NCBI GenBank assembly: GCA_030674185.1
Contig: CM060307.1
Span: 52,035,199 to 52,099,198, forward strand
DNA: 64,000 nt
Origin: Monoplex corrugatus
Taxonomy: Eukaryota; Mollusca; Gastropoda; Littorinimorpha; Ranellidae
Direction of reading: 5' to 3'
Shown here: positions 58,550 to 64,000 of the stretch, one piece after another
How positions within the stretch are numbered: the first letter of the stretch is position 1
Layout: every line of letters begins with the position of its first letter
The notes under the pieces: model-generated
Told to the model about the DNA's origin: nothing
The model's input: only the letters and a program-made list of their open reading frames with translations
The model's database searches: none
Program-made: the position numbers and the translations under genes

Positions 58550-60312
58550 AAGCAAAGAAAGTTGGCTGGAAACAAAGTGCAAAGAAATAGAAGGCTGACA
58601 CAAAGGAGATCCTAAGCTTATGTACAGAAACAATGAAGAAACTGTCCACAGGAAAAAGACTTGCACATCAACTGGCTGCCTAAAATCTAAAGATGGTACG
58701 ATTTGTATGGGAAAAGACAAAATGTTGGATAGATGGGGAGAGTACATTAAAGGTCTTTTTCGCAGAGACAGAAAGGAAGAACACATCATAAGAGGGAACG
58801 TTGAGGGACTACCAATGGTGAGGGATGAAGCTGGAGCAGCGTTGGGAGGGATAAGACCGGGAAAAGCCCCAGGACCAGACAATAGTACTACAGAAATGAC
58901 CGAGGCTCTAGATGAAAATCGGTAGTGAAAAAAATAACAGTCCTCCTAAATGAAATTTGAGGCACCGGACAATCCCCGAAGATATGTCAGGGTAAATTTT
59001 CATTGCACTTCCAAGGAAAACAGGGGTATGGAATGTGAAATCCCATCAAACGATCTTGATTAGCCATGTAACAAAGATTCTATTTATTCTATCATGATGA
59101 GGATAAATAACAGTATCAAACCAGAAATAGCACAAGAACAGTCTGGATTTGTTGAAGAGAAAGGAACTATTAATGCCATACATATCAACAACAAAAACAA
59201 CCTCTCATAGAGAGATCAATAGAGTCGAATGGGCATCTGAGTTTATATTTTGTCGATTATGCCAAGGTTTTTGATCAGGTAAGACACAAAGAATTAATCA
59301 ACCAACTAGAAAGGCTCAATGTTTATGGAAAGGATCTAAGAATAAGAAGAAATATGTGTTGGGAACAAAACACCAGCAATGAAAATAAAAAATGATATAA
59401 GCTCTTTCTAAAATATCAAAAGAGGGGTTAGGCAATGATGTGTTCTGTCACCAGTATTGTATTCAATTTACAGCAAAATCATCATGAGAAGCCCAGAATA
59501 ATGTCCTTCGATAAAGGTTGGAGGAAAAATATTAAACAATCTTCGATACCGAGATTACACCGTTCTATTTGCAGAAAATATATACAAAATCTTGTGAATA
59601 TAATAGAGGTGGAAAGCAGAAATAAAGGGCTGGAGATAAATAGTAAGAAGACCGGTGTCGTAGTAATCTTCTTGTAAAAAGAAAAAAAGAAATCCCCTCA
59701 TGCAAAAGAGCAGCAAATGGCACAACATTGAGATAAGTTGATAAGTTTAAATATCTGGGGACAGTCATCTCACTAGACGGCAGATACACGTTAAAAATGG
59801 CCAGTGGAGTCGGCCGAGCTGCGGCAGCATTCGGGAGGGTGAGGGGGCGTTCTTGCCAGCAAATGCCTTTGAGTTAACATCGGGAAAAGAGTTCTTCAGT
59901 GTTATGTAGAACCGATACTGTTGTACGGACGTGATAAGAGGACAGTCAACACGCAAAGTCAGAACATGATTGAGGCAGCTGAAATGTGGCTTCTGAGAAG
60001 AATGTTGAGAGTTCCTTGGATGGCAAAGAAAACAAACGAGACAGTCTTGAAAGCGGCAAACACAAATAGAACATTAGTGAAGAAGATTGAGAAGAGACAA
60101 GCAACATTTATGGGACATTTTATGAGGCAAGAGAAATTTGAGCACCTAGTCATAACAGGAAAGCTGGAGGGAAAAACAGCACCAGGGAGAAAACAGTGGA
60201 CGAACTTGCGTAATGGATGAAGACAGAGACTGAGAGAGGGTTGAAGATGTACTTGAAGCGACAAAAGATAGATTGATGTGGAGGGCCATGATCGCCATGC
60301 GGTAGGCACATG
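58550..60312 (+). pseudogene. RTE reverse transcriptase of copy D
   Basis: Resumes with a HRKKTCTSTGCLKSKDGTI block, GGIRPGKAPGPDNSTTEM, SLYFVDYAKVFDQVRHKELI (motif A), GVRQ.CVLSP (59425), a YRDYTVLFAE site in place of YADDTVLFAE (59550), FKYLGTVISLDGR (59745-59785) and AAEMWLLRRMLRVPWMAKKT to KRQATFMGHFMRQEKFEHL. Several frameshifts and stops occur. The ending lacks the clear ATG tail of other copies. Confidence 0.8.
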
Positions 60313-60329
60313 AACAATTCTTTCCGGTT

Positions 60330-60624
60330 TTTTTTTTCTTCCCTCATTCCTGTATCCCTCCTTTCCTTACCTCCTTTTCTCTGTTTTATTCTTCCTTCTT
60401 TCTTGTCTTTCTTCCATCCTTCGTTCTTTCTTTTCCTTATTCCATCTTTACTTCTGTCTTTCTTCCATGTTTCTTTCCTTCTTTCTGTTCTTCCTTTCAT
60501 CTTTCTTTCCTTCTGTCCCTTCCTTCTTCCCCTTCTTCCCCTTCTTTCTTTCCTGCCTTTCCTTTTGCTATTCTCTATACTATTGTATCTTCTTTTCGGC
60601 TTCCTTTCCGTTCTACATTTCAGT

Positions 60625-60693
<69 letters not shown>

Positions 60694-60745
60694 CTCACTA
60701 TGTCTTCTCACTCTCTCTCGCTCTCACTCTCTCTGTTTCTGTCTC

Positions 60746-60831
<86 letters not shown>

Positions 60832-60835
60832 CTTC
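60330..60835. repeat. Polypyrimidine tract: CTTT/CCTT mixture then (CT)n
   Basis: CTTTC/CTTCC-rich strand from 60330 to 60600, then long CT runs (60627-60700 and 60745-60828). About 500 bases nearly free of purines on the plus strand. Confidence 0.93.
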
Positions 60836-60859
60836 CTTCTCAATTTCGCCCCGTAACAT

Positions 60860-61065
60860 CCACCTGAAATCACTCTTCAGCGTGATGATACGGATCTAGG
60901 TCTGAAAACGCTCAGGGCTATTTAATCCCTCATATCTTTTCATGTGTTCCTAAAGCGAAGACTGGTTCAATGATGGACAAGGGGTAAAAGTGTTCGTTGA
61001 GAAGCCAGTCAGCTTGCTCCAACATTTTGCTTTTTGTTGACTCACAAAAAGAGGGCATGCGACTT
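60860..61065 (-). repeat. Dispersed repeat R2, inverted copy
   Basis: Reverse-complement counterpart of 53950-54180. Both copies are flanked by pyrimidine-rich sequence. Confidence 0.75.
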
Positions 61066-61154
61066 CTGCATTTGCTTTGCACATAAATATCCTTTCTGTG
61101 GATATGTCTCCTCCAGGCCAGTAATGCAATTTCCGGTTCTCGTTTCATTTTTTT

Positions 61155-61224
61155 TTTATAATTCTCTCTGTCTGTCTGTCTGTCTGTCCCTCTGTCTGTC
61201 TCTGTCTCTCTCTGTCTGTCTGTC

Positions 61225-61282
<58 letters not shown>
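61155..61282. repeat. (CTGT)n/(CT)n microsatellite
   Basis: CTGT units merging into CT. Confidence 0.93.
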
Positions 61283-61284
<2 letters not shown>

Positions 61285-61424
61285 AGTCTACCTTGCTCTG
61301 ATCTATAATTTTCCCTCATGAAACAGAAAAAGAGAAACACACTCATGCACTCATTTGTACAGGTTAGCACTCTCATGTAAGCCCACATATACATACACGC
61401 ATGCATGCAGGCATGCAAACACAC

Positions 61425-61689
<265 letters not shown>

Positions 61690-61690
<1 letters not shown>

Positions 61691-62022
61691 ACTAGTTTGT
61701 TTTGCCCACACTATACAGGCAGTATGTTGCTGCATAAGTCTACGTAATCAGTCTTCAGTGGGCGTGTATTATGGGTGTTTCATGTTTCCACAAGCCGCTG
61801 GACACGGACATGTCTTTACATGATCTTTGACGTGCGTTTTGTATGTTCTGCATGCGTATACGCACGAAGGAGCTCAGGCATCGATATGTGTTTATCATGT
61901 TGACCTATGAGATTGGAAAAATCTCCACTTTATTCCCACCAGGTGGGAGGTACCTAGGAAGGATCAGTCCTAGAACTTCCAGTTAGAAGTTCACGTTTTA
62001 CCCACTTGACTGTCGGGCGCAT
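61690..62022 (-). mobile_element. tRNA-derived SINE with conserved central domain
   Basis: Minus strand, starting at about 62022: a tRNA-like head with AGTCAAGTGGGTAAAACGTG (box A region) and AGTTCTAGGACTGATCC (mutated box B), then a body with GTGGAGATTTTTCC, AGGTCAACATG, CTTCGTGCGTATACGCATGC, AACGCACGTCAAAGATC and CTTGTGGAAACATG. I recognise this body as the central region of a SINE superfamily abundant in gastropod DNA. The 3' end runs into the GA/GT array at 61690. The SINE head ends ~32 bases upstream of the exon at 62055. Confidence 0.75.
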
Positions 62023-62052
62023 CATGGATGACATAATTGTTCTCTTTGTGGC

Positions 62053-62054
62053 AG
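62053..62054 (+). promoter_or_regulatory. 3' splice site (AG) of the GPCR exon
   Basis: ATTGTTCTCTTTGTGGCAG ends here, a short but clear pyrimidine tract followed by CAG. The intron enters in phase 1, splitting a glycine codon. Confidence 0.8.
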
Positions 62055-62176
62055 GCTACGGCAGAAAGACGTGCCAGCCAAACGGCACGTGGTATTCGCG
62101 GTACCAACCAGGACAGAACGGGTCACAGGGCAAGTGGGTGGAGTGGACTGATTATACCACCTGCATTGACAAACAG
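62055..62176 (+). CDS. Exon of a class B1 (secretin-like) GPCR, hormone-receptor domain
   Basis: The exon is 122 bp, phase 1 in and phase 0 out. It encodes GYGRKTCQPNGTWYSRYQ, a glycine/glutamine-rich insert, then WVEWTDYTTCIDKQ. The pattern R.C..NGTW......W.(D/N)YT.C is the C-terminal half of the HRM domain (Pfam HRM family) of secretin-family receptors, where the two cysteines join the extracellular disulphide network and NGTW packs the hormone-binding fold. Two N-linked sites are visible (NGT, NGS). The domain sits outside the cell and binds peptide hormone. Preceding and following exons (signal peptide, first cysteines, seven membrane helices) are outside the window. Subtype (calcitonin/DH31, CRF/DH44, PDF or PTH-like) cannot be decided from this piece. 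The upstream ATG at 62024 is in frame but intronic. Confidence 0.82.
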
Positions 62177-63355
62177 GTTAGTAGATGAAAAAATTTATTG
62201 ACGGACAGATGGGGGGATAAATTATCTGTAACTAACACAGGAGAGTGGTTGAAGTACTTGATACACAGGTTGGTGATTGGAATAATTGAATTGACAGTCA
62301 CATAAGTGATACTGTAAATACCCGTATCGATAACCAGGCAAGCGAGTAAAACGACTGCAAACGCAAAAGACTGAGTGAATCAAAACTATATTGACAAACA
62401 ATTCAGAGAGTAAAATATTGTACTAACAAACAGTTGAGTGGGTAAAATATTGTATTGGCAATATTTGAGAAAATCATACTATTGAGAAACAAGTGAGTGA
62501 GTAAACCACTGTATTGATAGACAAGTGAGTGAAAAACAGTATTGACAAACAGTTAAGTGAGTAAAATACCATATTGACAAACCATTGAGTGAGTAAAACA
62601 CCATATTTGCAAACAATTGAGTGAGTAAAACATACTATTGATGAAAATTGAGCGAGAAAAACATTATATTGAGAAATAGCTAAGTGAATAAAACATATTA
62701 ATGACAAACAGTTAGTGAGTAAAACACTGTATTGACAAACAGTTCGGTGTGTAAAACACTGTATTGACAAACAGCTGAATGAGTAAAACATAGTAATAAC
62801 AACGATTAAGTGAGTACAACACTGTTGACAAACAGTTAAGTGAGTAAACCACTGTACGACACAGTTCAGTGAATAGAACACTATTGACACAGTTCAGCAA
62901 GTAAAATACTGTACTGACAAACAGTTCTGTGAGTAAAACACTATATTGACAAACCGATCAGTGAGTAAAACACTGTACTGAGAAATATTTCAGTGAGTAA
63001 AACAGTATTGACGAACAGTTCAGTGAGTAAAACACTATATTCACAAACAGTTCAGTGAGTAAGGCGTTGTGTTGACAGACAGTTCAGTGGGTAAAATACT
63101 ATATTGACAAACAGTTCAGTGAGTAAAACACTGTTTTGACAAACAAAACAGTGAGTAAAACAATACTGGCACACAACTCAATGAGTAAAACACTGTATTG
63201 ATAAGCAGCTCAGTGAGTAGAACACCGTACTCACAAACAGTTCAGTATGTAAAACACTGTATTGACAAACAGTTGAGTGAGTAAAACATTATATTGACAA
63301 ACACTTAAGTAAAACTCTGCTTTGATAAACAGTGGAATGACTGAAACAGTGTATA
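62165..63355. repeat. 32-bp minisatellite starting in the exon end
   Basis: About 33-36 degenerate units with consensus ATTGACAAACAG + TTCAG + TGAGTAAAACACTGT (32 bp). The exon's last 12 bases are exactly ATTGACAAACAG, and exon end plus intron start to the next ATTGAC is also 32 bp. Units are most decayed at 62198-62390 and best kept at 62900-63290. Most units contain CAGTGAGTAA or close variants, which resembles a 5' splice site. Translations of the opposite strand are artefacts. Confidence 0.93.
62177..62182 (+). promoter_or_regulatory. 5' splice site of the GPCR exon
   Basis: CAG|GTTAGT: GT with AG before it and a fair match to GTRAGT. This junction lies inside the first 32-bp register of the following tandem array. 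Confidence 0.78.
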
Positions 63356-63569
63356 AACGAAACAATAAAGCCCTGTCACCAAGAAAAACCCGCACATATC
63401 CGCCCGACTGCATTTATTTGAGTCTGGCTTGTGGTTTGTGCAGCCTCCCCACTTTGAATGAGTGCTGTACCTTCTTTTGACTGGGAAAGCTAAAGCAATC
63501 AGGGAGAGGAGCTGGGCATGCCCTCATAATGCTGGCTCCAAAGAAAAGCTGAGGTCTCTCCGAAATTGT

Positions 63570-63700
63570 CATGAAAGTAATGGCGTCAGGATCTAGGTCA
63601 CATGACCAAAAATGTGCCTAAAATCAGCACTTTTTAGGAAGATGTGTGAACAACACTTTGTCATGAACTGCTGACAGTATTTAGCCTACATCCTGTTCTC
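63570..63700. repeat. Dispersed repeat S, copy 3
   Basis: TAGGTCACATGACC, TGTGCCTAAAATCAGCACTT and GGAAGATGTGTGAACAACAC match copy 1 (23870-24040) and in part copy 2 (44000-44240). The preceding 63400-63570 segment has a CCCTCATAATGCTGGCTCC block also hinted at near 39520-39545. Confidence 0.6.
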
Positions 63701-63789
63701 ATCGATGTGACATCCGGGATACCGATTGTACTCGCTCACGTCAGGTTTTGTTTGATGCTTGTTCAAGATTACATGACCTTCAGAAGTGC

Positions 63790-63792
63790 AAA

Positions 63793-63823
<31 letters not shown>

Positions 63824-63847
63824 GAGTGGTTGGTCGATAGTGAGTGA

Positions 63848-63896
<49 letters not shown>

Positions 63897-63958
63897 TGTG
63901 TGCATGCGCGTGCGTGCGTGTGGGTGTGTACGCGCGGGCGCGTGTAAGTGTGTGTGTA
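63790..63958. repeat. Poly-T then (GT)n microsatellite
   Basis: T run 63796-63822, GAGTGAGTG, then GT 63852-63900 and GT/GC mixtures to 63957. Confidence 0.95.
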
Positions 63959-64000
63959 TGAAATTGGATATTGACAAAGTGGGGGCGAGTGACGAAGGGT

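Larger units (their letters stand above)
55245..60312 (+). mobile_element. RTE-like copy D, near full length, interrupted and decayed
   Basis: The plus strand carries a ~580-bp GC-richer 5' leader (55245-55825), an endonuclease (55830-56640), an EN-RT linker, an RT (58680-59800) and a C-terminal tail ending near 60312. A 1746-bp L2-like element (56803-58548) is inserted in the linker: the left side reads KRYIRKSG, the right side resumes with NEAKKVGWK, adjacent in the uninterrupted copy A. Without it the element is ~3.3 kb, the normal RTE size. Many stops and frameshifts make it dead. It is the only copy with a 5' leader. Confidence 0.85.

Noticed and set aside
57333..58649. 438-codon ORF taken as a complete protein
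   Set aside because: The first ~33 codons are antisense RTE sequence. The true L2-like RT begins at the insertion edge near 58548 and is truncated at its N-terminus.
62006..62188. 60-codon ORF around the GPCR exon read as a small gene
   Set aside because: The first 16 codons are intronic or SINE-adjacent and the last codons pass the donor site. Only 62055-62176 has exon character.
62474..63413. Minus-strand ORFs rich in Cys/Leu/Thr/His (FVNTVFYSLNCLS-like)
   Set aside because: Readings of the 32-bp minisatellite; the period is not a multiple of three and frames drift.

Overview
This is eukaryotic, intron-rich, repeat-dense animal DNA, not a microbial locus. There are no operons, no rRNA and no recognisable functional tRNA gene. 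The mix points to a lophotrochozoan, most likely a gastropod mollusc: very many long dinucleotide and tetranucleotide microsatellites, RTE-like and L2/CR1-like non-LTR retrotransposons, a Penelope-like element with a GIY-YIG endonuclease, and tRNA-derived SINEs with a mollusc-type central domain. That assignment is inference from repeat content and style; no marker gene is present to prove it.

Only one stretch looks like host protein-coding sequence: a 122-bp exon at 62055-62176 (+) with clean splice sites. It encodes the last part of a hormone-receptor (HRM) domain of a secretin-like (class B1) G-protein-coupled receptor. The rest of the window is probably intron or intergenic DNA upstream of it. 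The exon is followed at once by a ~1.2 kb array of degenerate 32-bp repeats (62165-63355). The first register of that array is the exon end plus its own 5' splice site, which is the most interesting structure here.

Layout: 1-2.7 kb, simple repeats and a 5'-truncated, frameshifted Penelope-like element (-). 2.7-5.8 kb, unassigned DNA with CT arrays. 5.9-7.4 kb, an internally deleted RTE element (-). 8.6-10.1 kb, an L2-like element (-). 11.1-12.2 kb, GT and TACA arrays. 12.2-18.6 kb, a graveyard of four non-LTR fragments, all (-). 20.2-22.6 kb, an RTE copy with an inverted 5' part and a second RTE family (+). 22.8-45 kb, mostly unassigned DNA with SINEs, dispersed repeat pairs, a 192-bp composite palindrome (35.7 kb) and microsatellites. 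45.2-46.1 kb, a 63-bp minisatellite that keeps a 366-codon frame open (-). 47.5-49.2 kb, an RTE element split by another copy of its own family inserted in the opposite orientation. 49.9-53.1 kb, a LINE ORF1 remnant, an RTE scrap and a decayed RT. 55.2-60.3 kb, a near full-length but decayed RTE element (+) interrupted by a young L2-like element (-). 60.3-61.7 kb, long polypyrimidine and CA/GT tracts. 61.7-62.0 kb, a SINE abutting the splice acceptor of the GPCR exon.

The mobile elements interact through nesting, truncation and dispersal of microsatellite seeds: the L2-like family carries an AC/ACGC array in its 3' region and the main RTE family ends in ATG repeats. No element appears able to move by itself, because every RT or endonuclease reading frame is truncated, frameshifted or altered at key residues.
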